64,000 bases of DNA from Nostoc sp. 'Lobaria pulmonaria (5183) cyanobiont' (GTDB lineage: Bacteria > Cyanobacteriota > Cyanobacteriia > Cyanobacteriales > Nostocaceae), in NCBI RefSeq assembly GCF_002949795.1, contig NZ_CP026693.1, forward strand, positions 1-64,000. The letters run 5' to 3'. Positions 53,853 through 62,768 of the stretch are shown here, one piece after another. The translations under genes were made by a program, and so were the position numbers. Position 1 is the stretch's first letter. Every line of letters begins with the position of its first letter. The notes under the pieces were generated by a model. The model searched no databases. It saw nothing but the letters and a program-made list of their open reading frames with translations, and was not told the DNA's origin.

Positions 53853-54556
53853 TCAAGTCCTAAATATTTAATAGCCAATTTGTTATTTATCACTGAATTG
53901 CGGAAATTTTTAATCCACTGAAAAATGAAGCTTCTCCAAAATAAAATTATCGATATATCCTGGCAAACTTGTGAATATGGCTTGACAGCTTTCTCCATCG
54001 CTTGATAGTGATTTCGATGTAAAGCCATCAAATTTATTTCTGTTCCTCCTATTGTTAACAGAGTTTTCTGCATTTTTTCGTCATATTCCCTAAACTCTGG
54101 CGCAAAATGATAATTCTTCACTATCACATAGTTGGCATTGTTAGTAGCAGTTTGGATGATTTGAGTTAAGTAGTCTATGCAGTCCGTTCTATGTGATATC
54201 GGTTGCAGGAACGTTAGCTTCCATCCATATTCAGCTAAAGCTTCTAATAGTTCAGACTCAACAATATACTGACAAATTTTGTCTATGTGCTGCCCCGGCA
54301 TATCCACTAAAATGATATCTATATCAGCAGCTACCAGATCAATAAACATCCTGTCCGTTTGTTTATTGAAAAAATCTATCTTTTCAATACACACTAAATC
54401 TTTGTAAGCCAAAAGTCTATCACGATTATCATGGTCATAAACTTTCAATCTTTTACCTTGAATTTGATAAATTTCCAGCAACAGTTTCATAACTGTAGAC
54501 TTGCCTACACGAGAGTCACCTACAGTCATTACCATTCTTTTAGAAGATTTCAACAT
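53849..54556 (-). CDS. P-loop ATPase of the ParA/TraL type
   Basis: A 235-residue ATPase with Walker A VGDSRVGKST at about 11-20 and a Walker B/switch II-like IDIILVDMPGQH (about 83-94). This is the arrangement of SIMIBI-class ParA relatives, including small ATPases of conjugation loci. It has no DNA-binding domain of its own. It overlaps the ParA-like gene by 17 bp. It probably acts in plasmid positioning or in delivery of the transfer machinery, but which is unclear. Confidence 0.75.
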   Translation of the reverse strand: MLKSSKRMVMTVGDSRVGKSTVMKLLLEIYQIQGKRLKVYDHDNRDRLLAYKDLVCIEKIDFFNKQTDRMFIDLVAADIDIILVDMPGQHIDKICQYIVESELLEALAEYGWKLTFLQPISHRTDCIDYLTQIIQTATNNANYVIVKNYHFAPEFREYDEKMQKTLLTIGGTEINLMALHRNHYQAMEKAVKPYSQVCQDISIILFWRSFIFQWIKNFRNSVINNKLAIKYLGLD

Positions 54557-55526
54557 TTATACTCTCCAGCCCTAAGAGATGCTTAACTGGACAAATTTGC
54601 TGTTTAAAAGTTTTTAGCCAACTCTTCACCCGCATTTTCACTCCTGGTAGTTCTTTTTGCTTTATTCCTTCAGAAAAACTTAGTGACTTTTCATCTAAAT
54701 AATCATAGGCATATTCAAGCAAATTCGGCATTGTAATATCAAATAAAGGGATTCCTGCTTTTAATAGCTCTTGCTTTATCTCTTGAACTATTGATGAGTT
54801 GCTATATCTAGAAAATTCTGACTCCTCACCATAAAATAAATTTCTAACGACTATGTAATCTACTTTATTTCCGCAAAAGCTGTATAAATCTATTAATTGC
54901 TTTACCGAATCTGATACTCGACTAATTACCACGACCATTGTTACTCTAATGTCATAATCATTGGCGGCTGTTTCCAAGAACTCTTGTTCTATAAATCTTT
55001 TAAATATTTGTCTTGATTGCGGTGGCAATTCTAATAAAAACAGCGATTCTGGTGGTGGCAGTTGATTATATGTATCTGGCTCTGGCTCCATCATTCTCTT
55101 TATCTGATCAAAAAATCTATCTATACTTCCATCTTTAAAAATATTTAACTGCTGTATTTGACAATGCTCACCATTCTCACCATAATATCTCAACAAATCT
55201 GGATTAGAATTATCTGCATCTACTGCCACAATTCTCCTTTTCTCATCTATACAAGTTTGTAAAAACCCTCTCGTCCACATCGATTTACCAACTCCACCTT
55301 TCCCCCCGTCTACTATTACTAATCTTCTTGGGGGAGTTTTAGTTACTTCATCTGCCTCTTTATCTGCATCTGAGGCCATATCCAGGTCTAACTTTAGTTT
55401 CTCTAACTCTAACTGCTGCTCTGGTGCTAAATCATTTAGCTTTATTTCTTCTGCTGCTTCAATTGCCGAGATATCAGCTTTGCTATTAATATTTCCATTT
55501 TGATTGTTATTGATAGTTTGTGTCAT
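54540..55526 (-). CDS. ParA-like partition ATPase
   Basis: A 328-residue protein (ATG 55526; an in-frame start five codons upstream is possible). An N-terminal charged extension (about 1-65) precedes the deviant Walker A GGKGGVGKSM (about 74-83) and DADNSNPDLLRYY (switch I region). The later part has VTMVVVISRVSD and VDYIVVRNLFYG. ParA-type ATPases position plasmids with a centromere-binding partner. No ParB is seen next to it; the neighbouring P-loop gene may act with it. The N-terminal extension is longer than in short ParA proteins. Confidence 0.85.
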   Translation of the reverse strand: MTQTINNNQNGNINSKADISAIEAAEEIKLNDLAPEQQLELEKLKLDLDMASDADKEADEVTKTPPRRLVIVDGGKGGVGKSMWTRGFLQTCIDEKRRIVAVDADNSNPDLLRYYGENGEHCQIQQLNIFKDGSIDRFFDQIKRMMEPEPDTYNQLPPPESLFLLELPPQSRQIFKRFIEQEFLETAANDYDIRVTMVVVISRVSDSVKQLIDLYSFCGNKVDYIVVRNLFYGEESEFSRYSNSSIVQEIKQELLKAGIPLFDITMPNLLEYAYDYLDEKSLSFSEGIKQKELPGVKMRVKSWLKTFKQQICPVKHLLGLESINVEIF

Positions 55527-55564
55527 TTTTCTTTTCCTCATAATTCAGATTTGTTCTCAATTTT

Positions 55565-55891
55565 CTAAAAAACATCTTTTTGAAATATCGGTAAGACATT
55601 ACTCCTTATCCATTGCGTAAAATTATTAATCATTTGTTTTTTAACCATGCCTTTTAAATTATAAATAGCTCCCGAATTTAAAGTTTTTACTATTGTTATT
55701 TGCTCCCCAATAATCACATGACGTTCTCGACTTTGGATATGCAGAGGCACTATTTTTTCATTATTTAATTCTGGTGCAATAATCTGAAATACATCTTCAG
55801 CAAATATCTCTAGCCCTAATGGGGTTGATATTACTCGCACCGTACTACCCAAAGGGTGATCAAATTCCCAATATGTCCATACTCTTCCCAT
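55565..55891 (-). CDS. Hypothetical protein, Bro-N-like beginning
   Basis: A 108-residue protein. The beginning (YWEFDHPLGSTVRVISTPLG, then LEIFAEDVFQII) vaguely recalls Bro-N antirepressor domains, which start with a V.....G...F...DV pattern. The similarity is weak and I do not assign it. It is the first gene after twin-box copy 2 and would be the first gene of the ParA operon, so it could be a regulator of it. Confidence 0.55.
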   Translation of the reverse strand: MGRVWTYWEFDHPLGSTVRVISTPLGLEIFAEDVFQIIAPELNNEKIVPLHIQSRERHVIIGEQITIVKTLNSGAIYNLKGMVKKQMINNFTQWIRSNVLPIFQKDVF

Positions 55892-55924
55892 AAATAGATT
55901 GCCATATTTGATTCAACACACGAA

Positions 55925-55961
55925 GCTATTTAGGTACTGTTTTTTTCAGTACTATGGTTTC
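55925..55961. promoter_or_regulatory. Twin-box element copy 2 (ParA operon)
   Basis: Box a GCTATTTAGGTACT (55925-55938, two mismatches to the LexA-like pattern), spacer GTTTTTTTC (9 nt), box b AGTACTATGGTTTC (55948-55961, one mismatch). It lies 34 bp upstream of the start at 55891 on the reverse strand. Confidence 0.7.
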
Positions 55962-55991
55962 TTGATTTTAAAAAAATACGTTATACAATTA

Positions 55992-56561
55992 CTAGCGATT
56001 ATTTTTGGTTCTCAAAGAACTGCCTCTGTCAACACTGATATTATTCTTAGGCAAAACTGATGAGGGTTGGATGTTAAGCCTATCGCCAACCTTGATATTG
56101 GCAGCGCCTGTTGCTAGCTCTAGCACTTGATTGGCAACTTTCCCTTTGTAGATAGAGCAAGGGTTTTTGTAACACGGTTGGGCATTGTAAACCGCAGTTG
56201 TCACCACATTGTCCTTAAGATAAAAGATGTCTAATGGAAAATTTACCTTGTACATCCAGAAAGGCACATTATAAATTTCTCCTCCCAAATTGAATAACAT
56301 TCCGCCATCGCCGTTTAAGGATGCTCGAAATTTCAGCCCTTTCTCTAATTGCTCTGGTGTAGAAGCGGCTTCCAAGTTAAATGTGCGACCGCCTTTGGTG
56401 AGAATGTGCGTAACTGGTAAATCCTGGGGACGAGTTTGGACGTAACCAAGCGCCACAGTGCCGATGATAATTGATACTCCAGCGACAGGGCCTAGTATGT
56501 TCAGTAACTTGAAAGCAGCAACGTATAAATCCTTTTCAGAATTAATTTTTAAAGTTTTCAT
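55992..56561 (-). CDS. DUF192 family membrane-anchored protein
   Basis: A 189-residue protein. A membrane segment at about 20-45 (LNILGPVAGVSIIIGTVALG) anchors a DUF192 domain: STPEQLEKGLKFR, GGMLFNLGG, PFWMYKVNFPLDIFYLK, and late VLELATG and VGDRL. The PC/NPC cysteines (about 129, 133) are typical. DUF192 proteins are a widespread family of unknown function. The start overlaps the AAA gene stop by 4 bp. Conjugation-locus copies are uncommon in my memory, so a role in plasmid maintenance is only a guess. Confidence 0.82.
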   Translation of the reverse strand: MKTLKINSEKDLYVAAFKLLNILGPVAGVSIIIGTVALGYVQTRPQDLPVTHILTKGGRTFNLEAASTPEQLEKGLKFRASLNGDGGMLFNLGGEIYNVPFWMYKVNFPLDIFYLKDNVVTTAVYNAQPCYKNPCSIYKGKVANQVLELATGAANIKVGDRLNIQPSSVLPKNNISVDRGSSLRTKNNR

Positions 56562-58186
56562 GTTTCACCAAAAATATCAACATTGCCGAGACTATATATA
56601 GATGAATCAATTGGACTAGATGGAAGGCCATGCAAAGCCGCAATGTTACGCATACTTTCAACTCGGTCAGCTTCGCGGATTGCCAGAGGATTCATACTCT
56701 GCCTTGCAGCCAGCAATGCCGACAATGTAATTCCTAGTGGTGGTAGTTCTTGAAGGGGAGAAACATCGTCGCCAAACATTTGACAGAAACTAGAGACGGC
56801 GGCACGTTCAACAATGGCTTGAATCTCCGCACCGACACATCGCTGCGTGGCTTTGAGTAACCTTTTCCATTCTTCTTCGCTGTACCCATCGCCGCGATCG
56901 CGGAAACGAGGATCGAAACGGGCTAAGTGAATTTTGAATATTTCGTGCCGTTCGCCGTAATTTGGGAGATCCACCTTGAAAATCTCGTCAAAGCGTCCAC
57001 TTCTGGTTAGCTCTGGTGGTAGCCATTGAATATTGTTAGCCGAAGCGATAATTAAAACCTCACTAGTACGTTCTTGCATCCAGGTCAAAAGCATACCAGC
57101 TAGGCGTTTGGATAAATCATCATCCCCGGCGAATCCCTTATCAAAGTCATCTAAGTATAAAATTACACGGTTGATTCGGTCTACCAGTGCGAGTAAGCTT
57201 TTTAGCTTGTACTCAGCCAAATTACCGTAACTGCGGAAACTACCCCACTCCAAAATAATCAGAGGTAGCCCCAATTGTGCAGAACTTGCTTTAGCCGAGT
57301 AAGATTTTCCTGTTCCCGGTGGGCCGATTAATAAAATCCCCTTGGGTAAACGAAGATTATAGGCTTTCGCCAATGAGGATAGAAGGCGCTTATAAGTTTT
57401 AAACGCTTGCTGCATCAGTTCCAGCCCCCCGATAGGAGTGCTAGGGGGTTGGAGAAATTGAATATTATAAATCCGCTTGAACAGTTCGATTTTGTAAGCT
57501 GACAGTTTTTCTACTAACTCATCCGGTTTAATTTCACCAGGAGCGCTTGCCTGTCTAATTCCATAGTCAATGTCTGCCAAGTACATGCCTATTGAGGCGT
57601 TCGCCGTCGCATGAATATCGCTATGACTGTAATCAGGTAATACTTGGGCTAAGTAACTGCTTATTTCCTCTATAGCTGGCAGTTGTTGAATAACTGTGGG
57701 AACTTCGGGGGCAATGTCAGATGACACGGTGGCGTTTGACCCTAAGAGAATCGCTGTCTTGTTGCAAGAGTGATTGCACAGCTTCAGGTTAATGAGGGCT
57801 GACTTGATCCACTCGGAAGTCAGAAAGAAATCGGGGTCAGTGGTAGCTTCGCCCAGCCAGGGGAATATACCTTCTAGTATCAGGATTCCTGATAAATCAG
57901 TAGTTTTCCAAAACCGCAGAATTTCAAAGTAATGTTCGCGCCTGCTTTTCGCGATCGCCTGATACTGGTCAACTTTTTGTAAACTTAATCCCTCCTCATT
58001 AGTAGATAACTGGTGCAGTTGGTCATCTTCCAGCGTCCACAGGTAACAGTTAATATCGTATTGCTGGCATTCACTGGCTAGATTGATGAGCAGCCTGACC
58101 CTCTCTTGCAATGGAGACTCGACAGCAATCAGCTTATTGTTAAGCTTAATTAATCCAAATATTTGTTTAATTAACTCATTATTCAT
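56558..58186 (-). CDS. Ycf46-like AAA ATPase
   Basis: A 542-residue protein. The N-terminal half (about 1-245) is a helical region of the Ycf46/plant-like type. The AAA core has Walker A GPPGTGKSYSAK at about 289-300, Walker B LYLDDFDKG (about 346-354), sensor 1 LIIASANNI and arginine finger in LTRSGRFDEIF. Ycf46-like proteins are soluble AAA ATPases of cyanobacteria and chloroplasts; a role in remodelling is probable. Here it is the first gene of the operon after twin-box copy 3. Confidence 0.85.
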   Translation of the reverse strand: MNNELIKQIFGLIKLNNKLIAVESPLQERVRLLINLASECQQYDINCYLWTLEDDQLHQLSTNEEGLSLQKVDQYQAIAKSRREHYFEILRFWKTTDLSGILILEGIFPWLGEATTDPDFFLTSEWIKSALINLKLCNHSCNKTAILLGSNATVSSDIAPEVPTVIQQLPAIEEISSYLAQVLPDYSHSDIHATANASIGMYLADIDYGIRQASAPGEIKPDELVEKLSAYKIELFKRIYNIQFLQPPSTPIGGLELMQQAFKTYKRLLSSLAKAYNLRLPKGILLIGPPGTGKSYSAKASSAQLGLPLIILEWGSFRSYGNLAEYKLKSLLALVDRINRVILYLDDFDKGFAGDDDLSKRLAGMLLTWMQERTSEVLIIASANNIQWLPPELTRSGRFDEIFKVDLPNYGERHEIFKIHLARFDPRFRDRGDGYSEEEWKRLLKATQRCVGAEIQAIVERAAVSSFCQMFGDDVSPLQELPPLGITLSALLAARQSMNPLAIREADRVESMRNIAALHGLPSSPIDSSIYSLGNVDIFGET

Positions 58187-58241
58187 TAGGGCTTTAGTTA
58201 AATTTCACCCCAATATTATTGATAGCTAAAACTCTTTACTA

Positions 58242-58278
58242 GCTACTTTGGTACTGAAAAAATCGGTACTAGAGTAGC
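58242..58278. promoter_or_regulatory. Twin-box element copy 3 (AAA/DUF192 operon)
   Basis: Box a GCTACTTTGGTACT (58242-58255, one mismatch), spacer GAAAAAATC (9 nt), box b GGTACTAGAGTAGC (58265-58278, one mismatch). The outer arms AGCTAC/GTAGCT also pair. It lies 56 bp upstream of the AAA gene start (58186) on the reverse strand. Confidence 0.75.
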
Positions 58279-58293
58279 TTGACTTTTTTACAA

Positions 58294-60000
58294 CTATAGC
58301 TCTAATTCCTCGTGTTTTTGTTGTGAATAACGTTGTTGCAATTGATGGGAGAAATTGATTAACTGCGTATTCCAATCCCGACTTTCGCACTTGAGTTGAG
58401 TCGAGTGTGGCAGTAGTTCTTTAACAGCCCGTGCCACTGTTGATTGACTAAAAGCTACCTGTACATGAGCAACATTACGTAATCTTTCAACAGGTAAACT
58501 TGAAGTGTCATCTACTGCCATGTAAACTGTTCTGTTTTCTGGTATTCCTTTGACCTGATATTCCAGCATGGCTACTGAAATGGCATCAATGGGAGAAAAA
58601 GACAGTACAGCAGTGCTAGCTTTATCACTAAGCTTTTTCCCTAAAGTAAAGTAAAACCAGCTATCACGGCGAACTGTACCTAATTCATAACCAGAGAATT
58701 TATTGGTTGTACCTTCTAAAAAAGCCCCTTTGGTATTCCCTTCCAAGTCCCGCATCACAAACACAACATTTGCTTTTGAGTCGGCATAAACTAGCCCCTG
58801 ATTATGTAACATTTGTATGCAATCAGAAGGTATGCCTCGTTTCTGGGTTAGGTAATGTTCAACGCCTGACCAGTTAGCTTTATCCTCAACGGGTAGCATA
58901 AATTGGGGTGCTGGTTGAGTTTGGATAATAAGATCCGCAACTTTTTGAGCATGAGCGCTCGCTGCACGTTTTGCGCCGACTTCACCAAATCTCTCCCCGA
59001 TCCATGCGATCGCAGTTGTTTGGTTACATTGATTAACGTGCTTGACTAAATCAATAGCACTATTACCCCCTAACGAAGAACCATTGCCAAAGTCAGTAAA
59101 TTGAGAGGCATCTATATTAATGATGTGGTTTCCTCCTACCCATTCATTCCCTTTACGCCACAGTCCCAACTCCCAAGCAACATCATCTAAAGCTAAATCA
59201 GTTGACCATTCGGTAAGTTTTTTTATTGATTGATTATCTTGCTCCAACTGCTCTATCCGCCGCCGTAATTGGTCATTCTCAACTGAGAGAGCTTTGGCTG
59301 TAGCTTCCATCTCTTGCTTACGTTGATTTGCCCTGTCTCGGTCGGCAGCTTTGGCCTTCAATTGCGCTGCACTTAGCTCATCAACTTCTAAGTCACGCCC
59401 CTCCTCCACAATGCGGTAAAAGTCTTTGATGTCCTGGTGCTTTGCTCTGCTTCCCTTGATACCGCGCTCTAGTTCAATTAGCCGCATTGTCTGGTAGTAC
59501 GAATCCTGAAACTCATGAATTTTCTGCCGCCCGTCGAAGAAATGATTACAGCGCAATTGCCCCTGATCATCAACCGGCACAAAGTAAGCGTGAATGTGCG
59601 GGGTGGCTTCATCTAGGTGTAATTCTGCCCTGACAATGCGTGAGCCATATTCATCAGCCAACCACTGGTGAGTCGCTTCTACCCAGTCATCCAACTTTTG
59701 TTGTTCATAGTACCCAGCATTAGTTGGGCAGTCGGGACGGAAGTAACTCGGTGAGGCACTCAACAGTAACTCTACGCAATAGACCGCATCAGTGCGGATT
59801 TTTCGTCTCTGCTCATTTTCGGCAATTTTGGCTAGTACCAAATCCTCTAGTCGTTCCTCTGGGTCGAGGCTACCGATGAACCGAATATTTTTTTGAGTGG
59901 GGTCAGCGTTTGGGGTTTCTCTTTCTCGTGCGGTGTGAGATGCACTCCCTGATATGTTACCCCGCTTTAATTTTTTTAATCGCGCGATCGCGTAGCTCAT
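58294..60000 (-). CDS. mobV: MobV-type relaxase fused to DUF3991/TOPRIM-like domain
   Basis: A 568-residue protein from ATG 60000 (MSYAIARLKKLKRGN; an upstream in-frame start at 60042 is less MobV-like). The MOBV/Pre domain has the NxxGxxxHxxR-like start and the metal motif HLDEATPHIH (H128, D130, E131, H135, H137). It would nick the plasmid at oriT and lead it into the T4SS. A coiled coil (about 190-255) joins a DUF3991/TOPRIM-like region (about 385-530). There VLSFSPIDAIS has Phe where TOPRIM nucleases have the catalytic Glu, so this part is probably non-catalytic. Confidence 0.9.
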   Translation of the reverse strand: MSYAIARLKKLKRGNISGSASHTARERETPNADPTQKNIRFIGSLDPEERLEDLVLAKIAENEQRRKIRTDAVYCVELLLSASPSYFRPDCPTNAGYYEQQKLDDWVEATHQWLADEYGSRIVRAELHLDEATPHIHAYFVPVDDQGQLRCNHFFDGRQKIHEFQDSYYQTMRLIELERGIKGSRAKHQDIKDFYRIVEEGRDLEVDELSAAQLKAKAADRDRANQRKQEMEATAKALSVENDQLRRRIEQLEQDNQSIKKLTEWSTDLALDDVAWELGLWRKGNEWVGGNHIINIDASQFTDFGNGSSLGGNSAIDLVKHVNQCNQTTAIAWIGERFGEVGAKRAASAHAQKVADLIIQTQPAPQFMLPVEDKANWSGVEHYLTQKRGIPSDCIQMLHNQGLVYADSKANVVFVMRDLEGNTKGAFLEGTTNKFSGYELGTVRRDSWFYFTLGKKLSDKASTAVLSFSPIDAISVAMLEYQVKGIPENRTVYMAVDDTSSLPVERLRNVAHVQVAFSQSTVARAVKELLPHSTQLKCESRDWNTQLINFSHQLQQRYSQQKHEELEL

Positions 60001-60444
60001 AGCTTCACATCTTGGATAAACTTGGTATGATTTTGTTATCACGCTGATTTACCCAAAATCGGAGCAATTGCGACTAGTCGCCAAAATAGCTAAATTGCTC
60101 AAATGCGAAAAAGTGAAGATAGTCGTAGTAAGTACGATTATTTTAGCGGCTTGAAAGACTTTTTGAAGGAACTCTAATACCTAACTAGCTCAAGTGCTTA
60201 CATAGCAAAGACCCCAGGCATTTAGTCGCCTGATTCTAAGCAGTGAATAATTTGGGTACGAATTACGCACGGATACTCATAAATGAGGGAAAAAGCGCAA
60301 GGCAGTGAAAACACAGTGGAAACGCAATTGAGAGAAAAAGGGGGATTTCTCCGCCTAAATACTCATTTAGACTACCCGCAATACTCATTTTTGTATCAAG
60401 TATTGCAAATGTAAACAATAAGACAACTGTACTGATTTTTAAAA
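60001..60444. other. Divergent region between relaxase and segregation genes, candidate centromere/oriT
   Basis: This 444-bp region holds the ATACTCAT direct repeats and an 8-bp inverted repeat described separately. It lies upstream of both the MobV relaxase (reverse strand) and the ParR-like gene, where oriT and the centromere normally lie. No ORF is supported. Confidence 0.5.
60273..60406. promoter_or_regulatory. Candidate partition site: ATACTCAT repeats and inverted repeat
   Basis: ATACTCAT occurs at 60273-60280, 60359-60366 and 60381-60388. The last two are AATACTCATTT spaced exactly 22 bp (two helical turns). GCAATACT (60378-60385) and AGTATTGC (60399-60406) form an 8-bp inverted repeat over the last copy. 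This fits a centromere or operator for the adapter protein encoded directly downstream. Confidence 0.5.
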
Positions 60445-60987
60445 ATGGACAAACAGGGAAGCAAAGACGTTGAACTGCCAAGAGTAAAACGGAGACATGA
60501 TTCTTGGGATGGAAGAACTATTGAATACTTGGTGAATCATCGATCAAAAAAGTCGGCAGGTGAACTGACAATGGAAGCAGTGACAAGTTACTGGCTAATA
60601 GAAGCATTAGTGGGAAAGGTAAGTAAAGAGGAATTTATTGAAGCTTGCTTGTCCAGTATTGGGGAATTGGAAGGAAAGCTAGTAAAGATTAGAATTTTAA
60701 TGCAAAAGGTTTCTAATTCTTTTGAAGTAGATAGTAGTGCGATTTTGCCACCACAACAAATAGAGCAGAACAAATCATCGATTTTAGAAAAAAGCTTGCC
60801 AATCTCAACAAATGTGATTCGCAAAGAGAAAGAAGAACAAGAGGAACTAGAGCAAACAAGTCAGCAGGAAGAATCCTTACTATCTGATGATGATTTGGGA
60901 TTAATGGACTTGAAAATGACACCAGACTTATTAATGGCTACTCAATTGTTGGGATTTGACGAAACAAACGGTAATAAAAATTTATGA
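60445..60987 (+). CDS. ParR-like segregation adapter
   Basis: A 180-residue protein directly upstream of, and overlapping by 4 bp, the actin-like gene. The N-terminal third (LPRVKRRHDSWDGRTIEYL, then AGELTMEAVTSYW) is basic and could be a ribbon-helix-helix-like DNA-binding domain. The rest is acidic and helical (EEQEELEQTSQQEESLLSDD). In par type II systems the adapter usually follows the actin gene, whereas here it precedes it. It probably binds the repeats at 60273-60406. The assignment is by context; the sequence is not itself recognised. Confidence 0.6.
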   Translation: MDKQGSKDVELPRVKRRHDSWDGRTIEYLVNHRSKKSAGELTMEAVTSYWLIEALVGKVSKEEFIEACLSSIGELEGKLVKIRILMQKVSNSFEVDSSAILPPQQIEQNKSSILEKSLPISTNVIRKEKEEQEELEQTSQQEESLLSDDDLGLMDLKMTPDLLMATQLLGFDETNGNKNL

Positions 60988-62180
60988 CAACTACAAATAC
61001 TAATCAGGACAAATCAAGCCAAGTCGTGCAGTTTATACTGACGGCAGACTTGGGGGGTAGTTCAACCAAAGCGATCGCTCAGATTTATCCGGCGGGAGTA
61101 CCATTTGCATTGTGGATGAGTCCAGAAGTTGCCGATGTAGGAGAGGGTTCAACCAAACATTTAACTGTAGATGCGCTGCCTGATGATAGCGCTTGGGTGA
61201 GAATTGGTCAGGAATATTCTGTCTTAGGGAGTATTGCAAAAAGAGAGTTTGCTGGAACTGCGGCACTGCAAGATTTGAAGTCTGAATATGCCTTATCAAA
61301 GGTTGCTGGTTTGTTGTGGCTAGCTAAACGTCAAATAAATGTAGATATTCACGAAATGTTTCTCCAAATTTTGCTACCACCTGGAGAAGAGAAGAATGTA
61401 CAAGATTTGGCTAAAAAGTTTGTCTTGAACTATAGACAAGGAGTAATAACGCCAACGGGAAGAATGAAAATTAAGGTCAACAGCTTCAAAATTCTTCCCG
61501 AAGGAACAGGTATTATTTCTTACAGAAATCGCGCTCTAGGGAATGTATTTTCTCAAAAAAATATAGGATTGTTAATGCTGGGTCATCGTAATGCCAGTTT
61601 TACCCTTTCAGAAAAAGGGAAAGTAGCAAAGAAAGAATCGACAGACTTGGGGATGAATTGGGTGTTACAAAAGTTTGTCGAACGTACTAGCGTAGGACTA
61701 TCGAAAGATGATCCGTGTATAGCGGCGGCTTTAGTGGAAGCAAGTAAAGGTAATTTCACTGCATTACGAAATTTGTCACGTAGGAATACACCATCAGGAA
61801 TTAACTCGGATTTAGAGTTGTTTAAATCAGTTTTAGAAGTGATTCGGGATGAATACTGTCGAGCATTGCTGCGCTGGGTCAAAAACCATGTACCATTAGA
61901 CGAAGTTCTCATCTGTGGTGGTACTGGTGAGTTTGTGCGTCGAGAACTGACACAATATTTTCAAACAGAAAGCATCCCTATCGTTTGGAATGGTGGAGTA
62001 GTTATTCCCAAATCATTAGATACCGTTGGCTTGGGTGAGCGACTGGCTGATGTTTGGGCAACTCATATTAGTTATGTGAGAATGCTGGATGAAAATTTTT
62101 GCTATGAGCGCAAACAGAAATTAGTACCAGATTCTTATTCTCCAGCAGTTAATCATCTCACTTCTATCAATAGAGTGTAG
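60984..62180 (+). CDS. parM: ParM/StbA-like actin-fold segregation ATPase
   Basis: A 398-residue protein. The phosphate-1 motif ADLGGSSTK begins at D22 and the adenosine motif LICGGTGEF is at about 309-317. The phosphate-2 region (GLLMLGHRNASF, about 196) lacks the usual Asp. ParM filaments push plasmid copies apart with the help of an adapter at a centromere. It follows the adapter gene with a 4-bp overlap. ParM and ParA-like genes on the same segment suggest two maintenance systems, or one for transfer. Confidence 0.8.
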   Translation: MTTTNTNQDKSSQVVQFILTADLGGSSTKAIAQIYPAGVPFALWMSPEVADVGEGSTKHLTVDALPDDSAWVRIGQEYSVLGSIAKREFAGTAALQDLKSEYALSKVAGLLWLAKRQINVDIHEMFLQILLPPGEEKNVQDLAKKFVLNYRQGVITPTGRMKIKVNSFKILPEGTGIISYRNRALGNVFSQKNIGLLMLGHRNASFTLSEKGKVAKKESTDLGMNWVLQKFVERTSVGLSKDDPCIAAALVEASKGNFTALRNLSRRNTPSGINSDLELFKSVLEVIRDEYCRALLRWVKNHVPLDEVLICGGTGEFVRRELTQYFQTESIPIVWNGGVVIPKSLDTVGLGERLADVWATHISYVRMLDENFCYERKQKLVPDSYSPAVNHLTSINRV

Positions 62181-62196
62181 TTCATATCTTGCACTT

Positions 62197-62225
62197 GATG
62201 TTAGACAGATATTCTGTCTAACATC
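62197..62225. terminator. 13-bp perfect hairpin after the actin-like gene
   Basis: GATGTTAGACAGA and TCTGTCTAACATC surround a TAT loop, 16 bp after the stop codon. No T-tract follows, so it could be a transcript-stabilising or regulatory hairpin rather than a classical terminator. Confidence 0.65.
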
Positions 62226-62335
62226 GTAAAAGCCTCTCTTGGTAAGAGATATGCTTCAACTTGCACCTTTCCTCATCTGAAAGTGCGATCGCTCTAACAG
62301 TAACAAGCGCGAACAATTAACATTGGCAAATTAAG

Positions 62336-62746
62336 ATGGCTGAAATGACACATTTGCAGGTACAAGAATTATCACGATTTGCCCAAGAGCAAGACTTCAA
62401 TCAGCAATATCGACAGTATTTTGGGGATGTCTGGGACGAAGTTGGAGTTAAAGATATCTCCAAAATGACCATCCAAGATGCCGAGCAAACCTTGAAGGTA
62501 CTAGCTGATAGTGAGGCATCTCCCCAATTCATCAAATCCCTACTAGCACAAGCAGCAATTGATGGTGCTACACCGCAGGTTTTGGAGTATTTCTTGAGTA
62601 GTGACATTGACTCAGATGGGCGGACTCTGGCACAAGAAATATTCCAAGATGGGACGAACCCGTTGGAGCCAGATACACCCCAACTATTACCCAAGGCACA
62701 GGTTTTATCCTCATCTCTACAACCAGATTTGGAATGGGAAATATAG
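62336..62746 (+). CDS. Hypothetical protein with a Ca-binding-like motif
   Basis: A 136-residue soluble protein with no signal peptide. The first 85 residues are helical. Near the C-terminus the stretch SDIDSDGRTLAQEIFQDGTN followed by PLEPDTP resembles a thrombospondin type 3-like calcium-binding unit (D-x-D-x-DG, then E and GTxP, then DT). I recognise no family. It lies between the segregation operon and the small membrane-protein gene on the same strand, separated by twin-box copy 4 from the latter. Confidence 0.6.
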   Translation: MAEMTHLQVQELSRFAQEQDFNQQYRQYFGDVWDEVGVKDISKMTIQDAEQTLKVLADSEASPQFIKSLLAQAAIDGATPQVLEYFLSSDIDSDGRTLAQEIFQDGTNPLEPDTPQLLPKAQVLSSSLQPDLEWEI

Positions 62747-62768
62747 CATACATTCTCAAACTTTACTA

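Noticed and set aside
58228..58285. Twin-box copy 3 read as a rho-independent terminator of the relaxase gene
   Set aside because: The relaxase ends at 58294 and the stem arms are imperfect without a T-tail on that strand; identical architecture upstream of other starts favours an operator.
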